DNA of 64,000 nt from Enterobacter cloacae (GCF_011078175.1 NZ_JAALCJ010000001.1:372001-436000); one strand, 5' to 3'. Counted from the stretch's first letter, positions 18,337 to 29,286 are shown. Notes: generated by a model from the letters alone, not told the origin. Made by a program: numbers and translations.

Positions 18337-19346
18337 ACCAGCTCCTCCAGCGGCTTAAAGCAGGCGCGCAGACGGCCTGGGGCAAACGCTTCCAGCGGCG
18401 GTGCGCTGTTACAGATTTCCATCGCATGCGGACAACGCGGCTGGAACGGGCACCCTTTTGGCAAACGCAGCAGGTTTGGCGGGTTGCCCGGGATCGTCAG
18501 CAGCGACTCCCCTTCCGCATCGAGACGCGGCACGGCATTCAGCAGCCCGATAGAGTACGGATGGGCTGGCTGGTAAAACACATCGCGAGCATTACCGTAT
18601 TCCATCGTGCGGCCTGCATACATGACTAACACTTTGTCGCAGATCCCGGCAACGACGCCTAAATCGTGGGTGATCATGATGATGGCGGTGTTGAACTCGC
18701 GCTTCAGCTCGTTCAGCAGCGTCATGATCTGGGCCTGGACGGTCACGTCCAGAGCGGTGGTCGGTTCATCAGCGATCAGCAGTTTTGGCCGGCAAAGCAA
18801 TGCCATCGCGATCATAACGCGCTGACGCATACCGCCGGAGAACTCGTGCGGATACATGCGCATGCGCTTGCGCGCTTCAGGCATTTTCACCGCATCCAGC
18901 ATTTTGACGGACTCTTCAAACGCTTCGGCTTTGCCCAGCCCCTTGTGGAGCATCAGCACTTCCATCAGCTGTTCGCCCACCCGCATATAGGGGTTCAGGG
19001 ACGTCATCGGATCCTGGAAAATCATTGAAATCTGCTCGGCGCGCAGCTTGTTCAGCTCATGTTCCGGCAAATTCAGGATCTCTTTCCCGTTAAACGTCGC
19101 CGAACCGCCGATTACGCCGTTTGACGCCAGCAGGCCCATCAGCGCGAATGCGGTCTGGGATTTACCGGAACCGGATTCGCCCACAATGCCCAGCGTTTCA
19201 CCGGCACGCAGGTCGAAGTTGAGATCGTTAACGGCAGTAACATCGCCGTCGGGGGTTTTAAACGTCACGCGGAGGTCTTTTACGTCCAGCAGTGCGCTGG
19301 TCCGCTGTTGCGCCTGCGGCGCGGTTGCCGTTTCAATAATGGTCAT
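18333..19346 (-). CDS. oppD: Oligopeptide ABC transporter ATP-binding protein OppD
   Basis: A 337-residue ABC ATPase that pairs with OppF to drive oligopeptide import. Walker A is GESGSGKSQ, with glutamine in place of the usual final threonine or serine pattern, the signature is [15 protein letters not shown] and Walker B is [12 protein letters not shown]. The C-terminal peptide-transporter extension has [15 protein letters not shown]. It starts 11 bases after the oppC stop and overlaps oppF. Confidence 0.96.
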   Translation of the reverse strand: MTIIETATAPQAQQRTSALLDVKDLRVTFKTPDGDVTAVNDLNFDLRAGETLGIVGESGSGKSQTAFALMGLLASNGVIGGSATFNGKEILNLPEHELNKLRAEQISMIFQDPMTSLNPYMRVGEQLMEVLMLHKGLGKAEAFEESVKMLDAVKMPEARKRMRMYPHEFSGGMRQRVMIAMALLCRPKLLIADEPTTALDVTVQAQIMTLLNELKREFNTAIIMITHDLGVVAGICDKVLVMYAGRTMEYGNARDVFYQPAHPYSIGLLNAVPRLDAEGESLLTIPGNPPNLLRLPKGCPFQPRCPHAMEICNSAPPLEAFAPGRLRACFKPLEELV

Positions 19347-19357
19347 GACGGCGCTCC

Positions 19358-20266
19358 TTAACGGTCTTTCGGGTCGAGGGCATCACGCAGGCCATCGCCG
19401 ATAAAGTTGAAACAGAACAGGGTGACAACCAGGAAGCCCGCCGGATACAGCAGTAACCACGGTGACACTTCCATGGAGTTTGCGCCATCACTTAACAGAG
19501 CGCCCCAGCTACTCAGCGGCTCTTGCGTACCTAATCCCAGGAAGCTCAGGAAAGACTCGAACAGGATCATACTTGGCACCAGAAGGGAGGCATATACCAC
19601 CACCACGCCCAGCACGTTAGGAACGATATGACGCACCACAATATTGGCGGTAGAAACGCCACCAACCTGTGCAGCTTCGATAAACTCCTTACGTTTGAGG
19701 CTCAGCGTCTGGCCGCGCACAATACGCGCCATATCCAGCCAGGACACCATCCCGATCGCCACGAAGATCAGCAGGATATTTTGACCAAAGAAGGTCACCA
19801 GCAGAATGACGAAGAACATGAACGGGAAGGAGTTCAGGATTTCAAGCAAACGCATCATCACGGAGTCCACTTTCCCGCCGAGGTAGCCTGAAAGCGAACC
19901 GTAAAGCGTGCCGACAATCACCGCCACCAGCGCCGCCGCGATGCCGACCATCAGGGAAATACGGCCACCAATCGCCACACGCACCAGCAAATCACGGCCG
20001 GAAGAATCAGTACCGAAATAGTGCCCGGATTCCATATCCGGCGCGCTGGACATCATGCCCCAGTCCGTATCGAAATAGGTGAACTGAGAGAGCATTGGCG
20101 CCAGGGTTACGAACAGCGCGATAAGTACCAGCACGACGAGGCTGGCAACGGCAGCACGGTTATGCATAAAACGACGGCGGGCGTCCTGCCAAAGGCTACG
20201 GCCTTCGACCTCCAGCTTTTCACTGAAGTTTTCCAGCGCCTCGCTGTTTTTCTTACTCAACATCAT
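19358..20266 (-). CDS. oppC: Oligopeptide ABC transporter permease OppC
   Basis: A 302-residue inner-membrane permease with six helices, the second pore subunit of Opp. It keeps the N-terminal OppC domain ([20 protein letters not shown] is the E. coli-like start) and the EAA loop with G near the C-terminal half ([24 protein letters not shown]), which contacts the ATPases. It lies between oppB (12 bp) and oppD (11 bp). Two adjacent ATGs begin the frame; the first is used. Confidence 0.96.
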   Translation of the reverse strand: MMLSKKNSEALENFSEKLEVEGRSLWQDARRRFMHNRAAVASLVVLVLIALFVTLAPMLSQFTYFDTDWGMMSSAPDMESGHYFGTDSSGRDLLVRVAIGGRISLMVGIAAALVAVIVGTLYGSLSGYLGGKVDSVMMRLLEILNSFPFMFFVILLVTFFGQNILLIFVAIGMVSWLDMARIVRGQTLSLKRKEFIEAAQVGGVSTANIVVRHIVPNVLGVVVVYASLLVPSMILFESFLSFLGLGTQEPLSSWGALLSDGANSMEVSPWLLLYPAGFLVVTLFCFNFIGDGLRDALDPKDR

Positions 20267-20278
20267 GGCGTGCTCCAG

Positions 20279-21199
20279 TTAGTAACGGATTTTCGGGTCG
20301 ATAACGGCATACAGCACATCGACAACGGCATTAAACAGAATGGTCAGCGCGCCCACGAGGATTGTCAGGCTTAGCACCAGCGAATAGTCACGGTTAAGCG
20401 CCCCGTTAACAAACAGCTGTCCGATGCCCGGCAGGCCATAAATGGTTTCAATCACCATTGAGCCCGTGATAATGCCGACGAATGCAGGCCCCATATAGGA
20501 GAGTACCGGTAACAGCGCAGGCTTGAGGGCATGACGGAAAATAATCCGGCGCATCGGCAGCCCTTTCGCACGGGCGGTACGGATGAAGTTCGAGTGCAGG
20601 ACTTCAATCATTGAACCGCGGGTAATACGGGCGATGCTGGCGATGTAGGCCAGAGATAGTGCCACCATCGGCAATATCATGAACTTCAGCGCCCCGCCGT
20701 TCCAGCCGCCCCCGGGGAGCCATTTCAGGGTTATAGCAAATATCATCACCAGCAACGGCGCGACAACGAAGCTGGGGATGACCACCCCGGTCATTGCGAC
20801 CCCCATTACGGCGTAATCCCATCGGGTATTTTGTTTTAACGCGGCGATGACGCCCGCGGTGACGCCGAGAACAACGGCCAGGATAAATGCCGCAGCACCT
20901 AATTTAGCCGATACCGGGAAGCTGGACGCCACCAGGTCGTTAACGGAATAGTCTTTATATTTAAATGACGGACCAAAATCACCGTGTGCAAGCTGCTTCA
21001 GATAGTTGAAGTACTGCGTGGTGATAGGATCGTTTAAATGGTATTTCGCTTCGATGTTGGCCATAACTTCTGGCGGAAGCGTGCGTTCACCGGTAAAAGG
21101 ACTGCCCGGCGCAAGACGCATCATGAAGAAGGAAATTGTAATTAGAATAAATAACGTTGGAATCGCTTCAAGACAGCGACGCAGGATAAATTTCAACAT
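20279..21199 (-). CDS. oppB: Oligopeptide ABC transporter permease OppB
   Basis: A 306-residue inner-membrane permease forming the pore with OppC. The first helix is LKFILRRCLEAIPTLFILIT and the EAA loop reads NFIRTARAKGLPMRRIIFRHALKP in the usual place. It follows oppA after an 82-bp gap that contains a hairpin, which probably lowers expression of oppBCDF relative to the binding protein. Length matches E. coli. Confidence 0.96.
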   Translation of the reverse strand: MLKFILRRCLEAIPTLFILITISFFMMRLAPGSPFTGERTLPPEVMANIEAKYHLNDPITTQYFNYLKQLAHGDFGPSFKYKDYSVNDLVASSFPVSAKLGAAAFILAVVLGVTAGVIAALKQNTRWDYAVMGVAMTGVVIPSFVVAPLLVMIFAITLKWLPGGGWNGGALKFMILPMVALSLAYIASIARITRGSMIEVLHSNFIRTARAKGLPMRRIIFRHALKPALLPVLSYMGPAFVGIITGSMVIETIYGLPGIGQLFVNGALNRDYSLVLSLTILVGALTILFNAVVDVLYAVIDPKIRY

Positions 21200-21248
21200 T
21201 GCCCGTACCTTCTGGCGTGTGCCTGATGAATGTTACAAAATAGACACA

Positions 21249-21272
21249 GTGGGGCAAGCTCGCTCACCCCAC
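21249..21272 (-). terminator. Intercistronic hairpin between oppA and oppB
   Basis: GTGGGG pairs with CCCCAC across a loop that has a further AGC/GCT pairing, ten bases after the oppA stop. There is no good U tract, so it more likely stabilises the oppA part of the transcript or attenuates partially. Confidence 0.5.
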
Positions 21273-21281
21273 GTATTGCCA

Positions 21282-22913
21282 TTAATGCTTGATAATATAA
21301 AGATTCTTAACGGAAATATTATCCAACGGGTCTTTACCGGTATAACCCCCTACCCATGGTTTCACCAGGCGGGCGTTAACGTAGTAGTAAACCGGAACGA
21401 TCGCAGAGTCTTTATCGAGCTGTTGTTCTGATTTCGCGTACAGATCGGCGCGCTGGGCGTCATCTGCCACCTTCAGGGTTTCGCCAATCAGCTTATCAAA
21501 CGCCGGGCTCTTATAGTGTGCGGTGTTGTTCGAACTGTCGCTCAGCATGGTGTTCAGGAATGAGGTCGGTTCGTTATAGTCCGCACACCATCCTGCACGT
21601 GCCACGTCAAAGGTTCCCTGGTGGCGCGTATCGAGGAAGGTTTTCCATTCCTGGTTTTCCAGCTTCACGTTCACGCCGAGGTTTTTCTTCCAGATTGACG
21701 CGACGGCAATAGCCAGCTTTTTATGCAGATCGGAGGTGTTGTACAGCAGGCTAAAGGTCAGCGGCTTGTCGGCGGTATAGCCAGCTTCAGCCAGCAGTTT
21801 TTTCGCTTCTTCGTTACGTTTTTCCTGAGACCATTTGAACCATTCTGGTTCAACCAGCTTCATACCGTCGGTGTAAGGCGGGGTGTAGCTGTAAGCCGGC
21901 AGGTCGCCCTGATTCTTCACTTTATTCACGATAATGTCGCGATCCAGAGCCAGCTTCAGTGCGGTACGAACACGTACGTCGGTGAACGGTGCTTTCTGGT
22001 TGTTAATTTCGTAATAGTAGGTGCACAGATACGGATCGACGTGAACTTCTTTCGGGATCTCTTTTTTCAGCTTCTGGAACAGTTCAATCGGCATATTGTT
22101 ATAGGTCATGTCGATTTCACCGCTGCGGTAGCGGTTTACGTCCGTCACTTCAGAAGAGATTGGCAGGTAAGTGACCTGATTAATAACGGTCTTCGCATTA
22201 TCCCAATACTGCGGGTTGCGCTCCAGCACCATACGTTCGTTAACGACCCAGTCCTTCAGCTTATATGCACCGTTGGTCACGATATTCGCAGGCTGGGTCC
22301 ATTTTTCACCAAATTTTTCTACCGCGGATTTTGGTACCGGGGAGACGGACGGGTGAACCAGCAGCTTGTAGAAGTACGGAACAGGTTCGCTCAACGTCAC
22401 TTCAAAGGTATTGGCATCGATGGCTTTTACGCCCAGGTCGGTTACTGGCTTTTTACCCGTGATGATGTCATCGATATTGGCAATATGCCCATACTGGAGA
22501 TAACTCGCATACGGGGAGGCGGTATTCGGATCCGCCAGACGCTGCCAGCTATAGACGAAATCTTCGGCGGTAACCGGCGTACCGTCGGACCATTTCGCAT
22601 CTTTACGCAGATGGAAGGTCCAGACTTTAAAATCTTTGTTGTCCCATTTTTCCGCCACGCCCGGAGCCGGGTGGCCGTCTACGTCAGTCACCAGCAGACC
22701 TTCAAACAGATCGCGGTTAACGTTAGACTCTGGAACACCTTCAATTTTGTGCGGATCAAGAGACTGCACTTCCGCACCGTTATTACGTACCAGCGTTTGC
22801 TTCTCAGCCAGCTGAACACCGGCAGGAACGTCCGCAGCCATTGCAGCGTTGCCCGCGATTAGCGCAGTTAAAATCCCCGCCGCTACCAGACTTTTTTTTG
22901 TGATGATGGACAT
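21282..22913 (-). CDS. oppA: Periplasmic oligopeptide-binding protein OppA
   Basis: A 543-residue SBP family 5 binding protein. The Sec signal peptide MSIITKKSLVAAGILTALIAG continues to the AMA-AD cleavage site. The mature protein binds 2- to 5-residue peptides for OppBCDF and keeps the family signature region NRDLFEGLLVTDVDGHPAPGVAEKW. The ribosome site is GGAG ten bases before the ATG. The leader just before the start is CA-rich (TATCAACACA), which is the kind of sequence the GcvB small RNA pairs with on oppA mRNA in E. coli and Salmonella; regulation here is by analogy. Confidence 0.96.
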   Translation of the reverse strand: MSIITKKSLVAAGILTALIAGNAAMAADVPAGVQLAEKQTLVRNNGAEVQSLDPHKIEGVPESNVNRDLFEGLLVTDVDGHPAPGVAEKWDNKDFKVWTFHLRKDAKWSDGTPVTAEDFVYSWQRLADPNTASPYASYLQYGHIANIDDIITGKKPVTDLGVKAIDANTFEVTLSEPVPYFYKLLVHPSVSPVPKSAVEKFGEKWTQPANIVTNGAYKLKDWVVNERMVLERNPQYWDNAKTVINQVTYLPISSEVTDVNRYRSGEIDMTYNNMPIELFQKLKKEIPKEVHVDPYLCTYYYEINNQKAPFTDVRVRTALKLALDRDIIVNKVKNQGDLPAYSYTPPYTDGMKLVEPEWFKWSQEKRNEEAKKLLAEAGYTADKPLTFSLLYNTSDLHKKLAIAVASIWKKNLGVNVKLENQEWKTFLDTRHQGTFDVARAGWCADYNEPTSFLNTMLSDSSNNTAHYKSPAFDKLIGETLKVADDAQRADLYAKSEQQLDKDSAIVPVYYYVNARLVKPWVGGYTGKDPLDNISVKNLYIIKH

Positions 22914-23683
22914 TGTGTTGATACTCCACTCATTATAATGACCGGCCTTCGCCAGTTGTGTAATCCCCTGTTGGGGCCTGTACAGCGCAGGAGTTTTTTT
23001 TGCTACTGTCAGGTTCTTTTTTTACTTCTTGCTATCACCGACTTCATTATTACTGACCGCTCGTACGGCGATCTTGCGTCGATTCTTCACACCCTCCCCC
23101 TGTCAGAGAAGTGCGTTGGCTATCTTAGGTGAGGGCTATATGAAAATAGTTCTCATCAACTTGTTTAATGCTGCAAAATATAAGGCCGGAAAGTACCAAA
23201 TGGTGCTAACTCTCGCCAATACATTTTGCAAATTTGTTAAGCATTTCTCTTTTACGATGGCAGGCACATTTGTGACACCAGCCGTTACCCGCGAAAAAAT
23301 CAACAAAAAAAGATTAAATTCATGTAGTTATACAAATTACTTGCTACAAGCGCAGCGACATAGCCTTTCAGAACGACTTTTCACGATAATTTAACAACTG
23401 GTTATTATTTAGCACATTCGTCTGGGTCAGCCTCGAAATTACTAATATCATTTCGGTAATCTGTCAGCAAGCCCCAGAGTATCATGTGAGTAAAATAACA
23501 GATTGCTTGAAGGATAAATGCGCGGAAGGGCGAAAGGACAGTAAACAACCTCTTGAAAAACAACACAAGAGGGTTATTAGCAGAACTTATTATGACTAAC
23601 GGCTATTTCAACTTTATTTATATGATTTGCAGATAATCACGTAAAAAAAACGGAGCCGCTGGCTCCGCTCTTTCAAATGAAAG
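22914..23683. other. 770-bp intergenic region upstream of oppA
   Basis: No convincing gene. It should hold the oppA promoter and long leader (minus strand) and the ychE terminator. A plus-strand frame at 23140-23394 (84 codons, ATG preceded by AGGTGAGG) has AT-rich, unusual composition and no recognised family; it is not called. A TATAAT at about 22933 on the minus strand is too close to the oppA ATG to be its main promoter. Confidence 0.5.
23643..23667 (-). terminator. Terminator of ychE
   Basis: CGGAGCC pairs with GGCTCCG around GCT, followed on the minus strand by a run of eight T. Strong intrinsic terminator 17 bases past the ychE stop. Confidence 0.92.
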
Positions 23684-24331
23684 TCAGTGTAATAATCCGG
23701 GGAAAATACTTTTTATACCGGTAACAATAAATTCGATGCCCAACGCCATTAACAACAGGCCCATGATACGGGTAATCACGTTGATGCCCGTTTGTCCCAG
23801 CAAGCGAACCAGCCATGGCGCCATACGGAATACGCCCCAGCAGCACAGCGCGAACAGCGCAATGGCGACTGAAAAGCCAATCAGGTGCATCAGGCTGTGG
23901 TAGCGCGTACCCCAGACAATAGTGGAACTGATCGCCCCCGGGCCTGCCATCAGCGGCAGTGCCAGAGGCACCACGCCGATACTCTCGCGGATGGCGGTCT
24001 CTGATTTTTCCTGCTTGTTCTGTTTATCCTCCCCTAGTTTGCCGCTGATCATAGACATAGCAATCGTCACCACCAGGATCCCACCCGCTATACGGAAGGA
24101 ATCAATCGAGATGCCGAAGATCTGAAGAATGGCGTCCCCGAGGAAAAGAGACGTAAGCAAGATGATCGCCACCGACAGGTTTGCTGTCAGGTTGGTTTTA
24201 TTGCGTGCGGCGGCCGTCTGATAGCTGGTCATACTAATGAAGACAGGGATGATCCCTACCGGGTTGACCAGAGCAAACAAGCCGATAAAAAACTTGAAAT
24301 AAGTTGGGAAATCAAAGAGCGTTTGAATCAC
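23684..24331 (-). CDS. ychE: MarC family inner membrane protein YchE
   Basis: A 215-residue MarC/UPF0056 membrane protein with six hydrophobic helices. Family motifs are FFIGLFALVNPVGIIPVF near the N-terminus and LPLMAGPGAISSTIVW in the middle. The function of the family is not established; the early link of MarC to multiple antibiotic resistance was not borne out. It is divergent from adhE and close in sequence and position to E. coli YchE. Confidence 0.93.
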   Translation of the reverse strand: MIQTLFDFPTYFKFFIGLFALVNPVGIIPVFISMTSYQTAAARNKTNLTANLSVAIILLTSLFLGDAILQIFGISIDSFRIAGGILVVTIAMSMISGKLGEDKQNKQEKSETAIRESIGVVPLALPLMAGPGAISSTIVWGTRYHSLMHLIGFSVAIALFALCCWGVFRMAPWLVRLLGQTGINVITRIMGLLLMALGIEFIVTGIKSIFPGLLH

Positions 24332-24811
24332 ATTAAGCTCCGCAATTGAGCATGGCCAGGAGGTGACAGCGTGTCATGATAAATCCGCGCTGAAGATACG
24401 CTTTTTAGCCGCACACTTCACCAGAAATCTGTTCTAAAACAATATCAATTCATGATGTTAAACATTTGTGTAATCAATGATAGCGTCACTTCTAATAGTT
24501 ACTTAATTATTTAACAGTGGAATCATTAGCACAAAATAACCCTGCTGAAAGGTATCAGCTTAGGACAAAATTGATCCTGATCATAATTTTCGTACTCAGA
24601 AGTGAGTAATCTTGATTACGCCACCAGGGAGATCACCTATCAAAAAGGTATGATGCTAAGGTAAGGCTCTTTTAGTAAATTAGTGAGCGGAAGCAGTGAG
24701 TAATCCTTTGTTTTACTGTGTGTTACGCAAGTGGGATCGACTCTGACTATACTGTCAGACGTATCGAGCGCTGGTTTACTAAAAGAGTTTAAACATTATC
24801 AGGAGAGCATT
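24332..24811 (+). promoter_or_regulatory. adhE control region and long leader
   Basis: This 480-bp gap precedes adhE, whose E. coli counterpart has distant promoters controlled by Cra, Fis, NarL and other factors and a leader that RNase III must cut for translation. Visible here: a near-consensus FNR-type sequence TTGATCCTGATCAT (24571-24584), an 11-base direct repeat AGTGAGTAATC (24601-24611 and 24695-24705), and a perfect 13-base inverted repeat CTCTTTTAGTAAA (24667-24679) with TTTACTAAAAGAG (24775-24787), which could fold the leader just ahead of the ribosome site. Confidence 0.6.
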
Positions 24812-27493
24812 ATGGCTGTTACCAATATCGCTGAACTGAACGCCCTCGTCGAGCGCGTAAAAAAAGCCCAGCGTGAATATGCCAATTTCACCCAAGAACA
24901 GGTTGATAAAATCTTCCGCGCCGCCGCTCTGGCTGCTGCAGATGCTCGAATCCCTCTCGCTAAAATGGCCGTTGCCGAATCCGGTATGGGTATCGTTGAA
25001 GATAAAGTGATCAAAAACCACTTTGCTTCAGAGTATATCTACAACGCCTATAAAGATGAGAAAACCTGCGGTGTGTTGTCAGAAGACGATACTTTCGGCA
25101 CCATCACTATTGCAGAACCGATCGGCATCATTTGCGGTATCGTTCCAACCACTAACCCAACCTCCACCGCCATCTTCAAATCGCTCATCAGCCTGAAGAC
25201 ACGTAACGCAATCATTTTCTCCCCGCACCCACGTGCGAAAGACGCAACTAACAAAGCAGCAGATATCGTGCTTCAGGCCGCCATTGCTGCGGGTGCGCCA
25301 AAAGATCTGATCGGCTGGATCGACCAACCTTCTGTTGAACTGTCCAACGCCCTGATGCATCACCCGGACATTAACCTGATTCTGGCGACCGGTGGTCCTG
25401 GTATGGTTAAAGCAGCATACAGCTCCGGTAAACCAGCCATCGGCGTAGGCGCAGGTAATACCCCTGTTGTGATCGACGAAACGGCAGATATCAAGCGTGC
25501 AGTTGCTTCTGTGCTGATGTCTAAAACCTTCGATAACGGCGTTATCTGCGCATCTGAACAGTCTGTTGTCGTGGTTGATTCAGTATACGACGCCGTTCGT
25601 GAACGTTTCGCCAGCCATGGCGGCTACCTGTTACAAGGTAAAGAACTGAAAGCCGTTCAGGACGTGATTCTTAAAAATGGTGCACTGAACGCGGCTATCG
25701 TGGGTCAGCCAGCATATAAAATCGCTGAACTCGCGGGCTTTAGCGTTCCTGCTACCACCAAAATTTTGATTGGTGAAGTTAAAGTCGTTGATGAAAGTGA
25801 GCCATTTGCTCACGAAAAATTGTCCCCGACGCTGGCAATGTACCGTGCGAAAGATTTCGATGACGCGGTAGAAAAAGCCGAGAAACTGGTGGCAATGGGC
25901 GGTATCGGCCACACCTCATGCCTGTACACTGACCAGGATAACCAGCCTGAGCGTGTTGCTCACTTCGGTCAGAAGATGAAAACGGCACGTATCCTGATTA
26001 ACACCCCTGCTTCTCAGGGCGGTATCGGTGACCTGTACAACTTCAAACTCGCGCCTTCCCTGACTCTGGGTTGTGGTTCCTGGGGTGGTAACTCCATCTC
26101 TGAAAACGTTGGTCCAAAACACCTGATCAACAAGAAAACCGTTGCTAAGCGAGCTGAAAACATGTTGTGGCACAAACTTCCGAAATCTATCTACTTCCGC
26201 CGCGGCTCTCTGCCAATCGCGCTGGATGAAGTGATTACTGATGGCCACAAACGTGCGCTCATCGTGACTGACCGTTTCCTGTTCAATAATGGCTATGCAG
26301 ACCAGATCACCTCTGTTCTGAAAGCGGCTGGCGTCGAAACTGAAGTCTTCTTTGAAGTTGAAGCTGACCCAACCCTGAGCGTTGTACGTAAAGGTGCTGA
26401 ACTGGCGAACTCCTTTAAACCTGATGTGATCATCGCGCTGGGTGGCGGTTCCCCAATGGACGCGGCGAAAATCATGTGGGTTATGTACGAGCATCCGGAA
26501 ACGCACTTCGAAGAACTGGCGCTGCGCTTTATGGATATCCGTAAACGTATCTACAAGTTCCCGAAAATGGGCGTGAAAGCGAAAATGATCGCCGTCACCA
26601 CCACTTCCGGTACCGGTTCAGAAGTGACGCCATTTGCCGTTGTGACTGATGACGCAACCGGTCAGAAATATCCGCTGGCTGACTACGCACTGACGCCAGA
26701 CATGGCTATCGTTGATGCCAACCTGGTTATGGAAATGCCGAAATCACTGTGTGCGTTCGGTGGTCTGGATGCGGTAACTCACGCTCTGGAAGCTTACGTT
26801 TCCGTACTGGCTTCTGAGTTCTCTGACGGTCAGGCTTTGCAGGCGCTGAAATTGCTGAAAGAAAACCTGCCAGCTTCTTACAACGAAGGTTCTAAAAATC
26901 CTGTAGCGCGTGAACGTGTACACAGTGCGGCAACCATCGCAGGCATTGCATTTGCTAACGCCTTCCTGGGTGTCTGTCACTCCATGGCGCACAAACTGGG
27001 TTCACAGTTCCACATTCCTCACGGTCTGGCGAACGCCCTGTTGATCAGCAACGTTATTCGCTATAACGCTAACGACAACCCAACCAAGCAGACTGCATTC
27101 AGCCAGTACGACCGTCCACAGGCTCGCCGTCGCTATGCTGAAATCGCAGATCACCTGGGACTGAGCGCACCGGGCGACCGTACTGCCGCGAAAATCGAGA
27201 AACTACTGGCATGGCTGGAAAGTCTGAAAGCTGAACTGGGTATTCCAAAATCTATCCGCGAAGCAGGCGTTCAGGAAGCTGACTTCCTCGCTCACGTAGA
27301 TAAACTGTCTGAAGATGCATTCGATGACCAGTGTACTGGTGCTAACCCGCGCTATCCACTGATTTCCGAATTGAAACAGATCCTGCTGGATACCTATTAC
27401 GGCCGTAACTTCACCGAAAGCGATGTCGCTGCCGTAAAAGTTGAAATCCCCGCAGTTGTAAAGACTGACAAGAAAGCGAAGAAAAACGCTTAA
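24812..27493 (+). CDS. adhE: Bifunctional acetaldehyde/alcohol dehydrogenase AdhE
   Basis: A 893-residue fermentative enzyme that reduces acetyl-CoA to acetaldehyde and then to ethanol, oxidising two NADH. Residues 1 to about 440 are the CoA-acylating aldehyde dehydrogenase with catalytic Cys246 (VICASEQS). From about 450 the iron-dependent alcohol dehydrogenase has [13 protein letters not shown] for NADH, and the metal histidines in [16 protein letters not shown]. AdhE forms filaments called spirosomes. The start at 24812 has CAGGAGAG upstream and gives the E. coli N-terminus. An upstream in-frame ATG lies in the leader. A strong terminator follows. Confidence 0.97.
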   Translation: MAVTNIAELNALVERVKKAQREYANFTQEQVDKIFRAAALAAADARIPLAKMAVAESGMGIVEDKVIKNHFASEYIYNAYKDEKTCGVLSEDDTFGTITIAEPIGIICGIVPTTNPTSTAIFKSLISLKTRNAIIFSPHPRAKDATNKAADIVLQAAIAAGAPKDLIGWIDQPSVELSNALMHHPDINLILATGGPGMVKAAYSSGKPAIGVGAGNTPVVIDETADIKRAVASVLMSKTFDNGVICASEQSVVVVDSVYDAVRERFASHGGYLLQGKELKAVQDVILKNGALNAAIVGQPAYKIAELAGFSVPATTKILIGEVKVVDESEPFAHEKLSPTLAMYRAKDFDDAVEKAEKLVAMGGIGHTSCLYTDQDNQPERVAHFGQKMKTARILINTPASQGGIGDLYNFKLAPSLTLGCGSWGGNSISENVGPKHLINKKTVAKRAENMLWHKLPKSIYFRRGSLPIALDEVITDGHKRALIVTDRFLFNNGYADQITSVLKAAGVETEVFFEVEADPTLSVVRKGAELANSFKPDVIIALGGGSPMDAAKIMWVMYEHPETHFEELALRFMDIRKRIYKFPKMGVKAKMIAVTTTSGTGSEVTPFAVVTDDATGQKYPLADYALTPDMAIVDANLVMEMPKSLCAFGGLDAVTHALEAYVSVLASEFSDGQALQALKLLKENLPASYNEGSKNPVARERVHSAATIAGIAFANAFLGVCHSMAHKLGSQFHIPHGLANALLISNVIRYNANDNPTKQTAFSQYDRPQARRRYAEIADHLGLSAPGDRTAAKIEKLLAWLESLKAELGIPKSIREAGVQEADFLAHVDKLSEDAFDDQCTGANPRYPLISELKQILLDTYYGRNFTESDVAAVKVEIPAVVKTDKKAKKNA

Positions 27494-27504
27494 TTGAGAA
27501 TGTG

Positions 27505-27535
27505 ACAAAAAACCCGCCGCTGGCGGGTTTTTTTA
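27505..27535. terminator. Bidirectional terminator, adhE / tdk
   Basis: AACCCGCC (27511-27518) pairs with GGCGGGTT (27522-27529) with T7 on the plus strand and an A run that gives T6 on the minus strand, so it serves both convergent genes. Confidence 0.92.
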
Positions 27536-27562
27536 TATCTGAGAATCAGTAAGCCTTTCTCA

Positions 27563-28177
27563 TTATTTTCGATTGTCGCCCTGTATCGCCGTCAGCGAGC
27601 CTACAGCCAGCGCCTCTTTATAATGCTTGCGGCAGACCGAGACATAACGTTCATTGCCTCCTATCACCACCTGCTCGCCATCAGCGTAGGGTTTCCCCGA
27701 CTGGTCAAGGCGAAGAACCATGCTTGCCTTGCGGCCACAAAAGCAGATCGTTTTTAGCTCAACCAGTTTATCCGACCATGCGAGAAGATACTGGCTGCCA
27801 GCAAATAACTCACCCCGAAAATCGGTACGTAATCCATAGCAAAGAACGGGAATATCCAGCTCATCAACAACCTCTGAAAGCGCATGGACCTGCTCCCGGG
27901 TCAGGAACTGGCTTTCATCAACCAGTACGCAATGAACAGGCTTAGAGGCATGCTCGGCACGAATATCTTCCAGCAGGTTCGTCTGAGGGTTAAACAGCCT
28001 TGCAGGCGACGAGAGCCCTATTCTTGAACTTACCTTCCCTGCCCCAAAACGATCGTCGATCTCGGCGGTATAAACAACAGAACGCATCCCCCGCTCCTGA
28101 TAATTGTATGAGGATTGCAGTAACGCCGTTGATTTCCCTGCATTCATTGCCGAATAGTAGAAATAAAGTTGTGCCAT
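27563..28177 (-). CDS. tdk: Thymidine kinase
   Basis: A 204-residue type II thymidine kinase of the nucleoside salvage pathway. The ATP-binding P-loop is SAMNAGKST, the Walker B-like segment is [10 protein letters not shown] with the catalytic glutamate nearby, and the zinc site cysteines are in [13 protein letters not shown] and SVCRKHY. The start at 28177 ([16 protein letters not shown]) matches E. coli; an in-frame upstream start would add seven residues. Convergent with adhE, divergent from hns. Confidence 0.96.
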   Translation of the reverse strand: MAQLYFYYSAMNAGKSTALLQSSYNYQERGMRSVVYTAEIDDRFGAGKVSSRIGLSSPARLFNPQTNLLEDIRAEHASKPVHCVLVDESQFLTREQVHALSEVVDELDIPVLCYGLRTDFRGELFAGSQYLLAWSDKLVELKTICFCGRKASMVLRLDQSGKPYADGEQVVIGGNERYVSVCRKHYKEALAVGSLTAIQGDNRK

Positions 28178-28654
28178 TGGCCGAAGAACCCTAATCAATG
28201 TGTAATATTACCGATGAATCATTGTACCATATTTTGTACTGTCATCAGCGGTGGGCTGCACACGCCAGGCCGTCAAACACCCCAGAACTCATTCACGAAT
28301 AGCGTAAAATAATGCGTTAAAACAGACAGTAATGGAATTTCGCACTGACAATAAGATGAACGCCTAACCGGAGATAACACTTCTTTTATAGTGGCTTCTT
28401 CGTTCATTAAAATTCACTATTTATTAACTGTTCCTGGCTTCGCTTTGCTTACACGGGGTAATACGAAAGGCTGATATTTATCAACTGCAACTATAATTCC
28501 TGAGGTAAAAGTCACAAAACAAACATGCAAATGACGCACTTCTGCCGTTTGAAACGATATCTCACAGTCCCAACAAACAATGAAATTTAAGTTAGCGTAA
28601 TTAATTATAGCGACGTTTATTTTGTATTTTTTGAATTCCTTACATTCCCACCTA
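28178..28654. other. Intergenic region between tdk and the hns promoter
   Basis: About 480 bp with no convincing gene. It is AT-rich toward hns, as expected for a region with curvature and Fis and H-NS binding that autoregulates hns in E. coli. Short minus-strand frames have no family features. Confidence 0.5.
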
Positions 28655-28683
28655 TTGCACAAGTGAAATTAAGGCTCTATTAT
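28655..28683 (+). promoter_or_regulatory. hns promoter
   Basis: TTGCAC (28655-28660) and TATTAT (28678-28683) are separated by 17 bp, a near-consensus sigma-70 promoter, which gives a leader of about 38 bases. A similar short leader is known for E. coli hns. Confidence 0.75.
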
Positions 28684-28727
28684 TAGGACAACAAACCCAC
28701 CCCCATTATAAGTTTGAGATTACTACA

Positions 28728-29141
28728 ATGAGCGAAGCACTTAAAATTCTGAACAACATCCGTACTCTTCGTGCGCAGGCAAGAGAATGTACCCTTGAGA
28801 CGCTTGAAGAAATGCTCGAAAAATTAGAAGTTGTAGTTAACGAACGTCGTGAAGAAGAAAGCGCAGCTGCGGCTGAAATCGAAGAACGTACACGTAAACT
28901 GCAACAATATCGCGAAATGCTGATTGCCGATGGTATCGATCCAAACGAATTGCTGAACAGCATGGCTGCGGCTAAAACCGGTACCAAAGCAAAACGTGCA
29001 GCTCGTCCTGCTAAATATAGCTACATCGATGAGAACGGCGAAGAGAAAACCTGGACCGGCCAGGGTCGTACTCCTGCTGTAATCAAGAAAGCAATGGACG
29101 AACAAGGTAAACAACTGGATGACTTCCTGATCAAGGATTAA
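28728..29141 (+). CDS. hns: Nucleoid protein H-NS
   Basis: A 137-residue nucleoid-structuring protein that silences AT-rich and horizontally acquired DNA. The N-terminal coiled-coil oligomerisation domain spans residues 1 to about 65 ([25 protein letters not shown]), then a linker, and the C-terminal DNA-binding domain with [15 protein letters not shown], where the Gln-Gly-Arg hook enters the minor groove. Length equals that of E. coli H-NS. It is followed by a clear terminator. Confidence 0.98.
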   Translation: MSEALKILNNIRTLRAQARECTLETLEEMLEKLEVVVNERREEESAAAAEIEERTRKLQQYREMLIADGIDPNELLNSMAAAKTGTKAKRAARPAKYSYIDENGEEKTWTGQGRTPAVIKKAMDEQGKQLDDFLIKD

Positions 29142-29156
29142 TCTGGAAGGGTTCTG

Positions 29157-29185
29157 AAAAATCCCGCTTAATGCGGGATTTTTTA
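29157..29185 (+). terminator. Terminator of hns
   Basis: ATCCCGC pairs with GCGGGAT around TTAAT, followed by T6. Confidence 0.92.
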
Positions 29186-29286
29186 TGCCCATAATAATCG
29201 ACCGAACATCTCCTTACATTCTGTCATATTGAGTGGTAACGTTTTTAACGTCCTTGACAATCTCCTGCCAATTATGACGCGTCAGG

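Noticed and set aside
21723..22862. 379-codon plus-strand frame antisense to oppA
   Set aside because: No domain, no ribosome site; fully inside oppA, a clear gene on the other strand.
23140..23394. 84-codon plus-strand gene upstream of oppA
   Set aside because: A ribosome-site-like sequence is present, but composition is unlike the neighbours, no family is recognised and there is no terminator; kept only as a finding.
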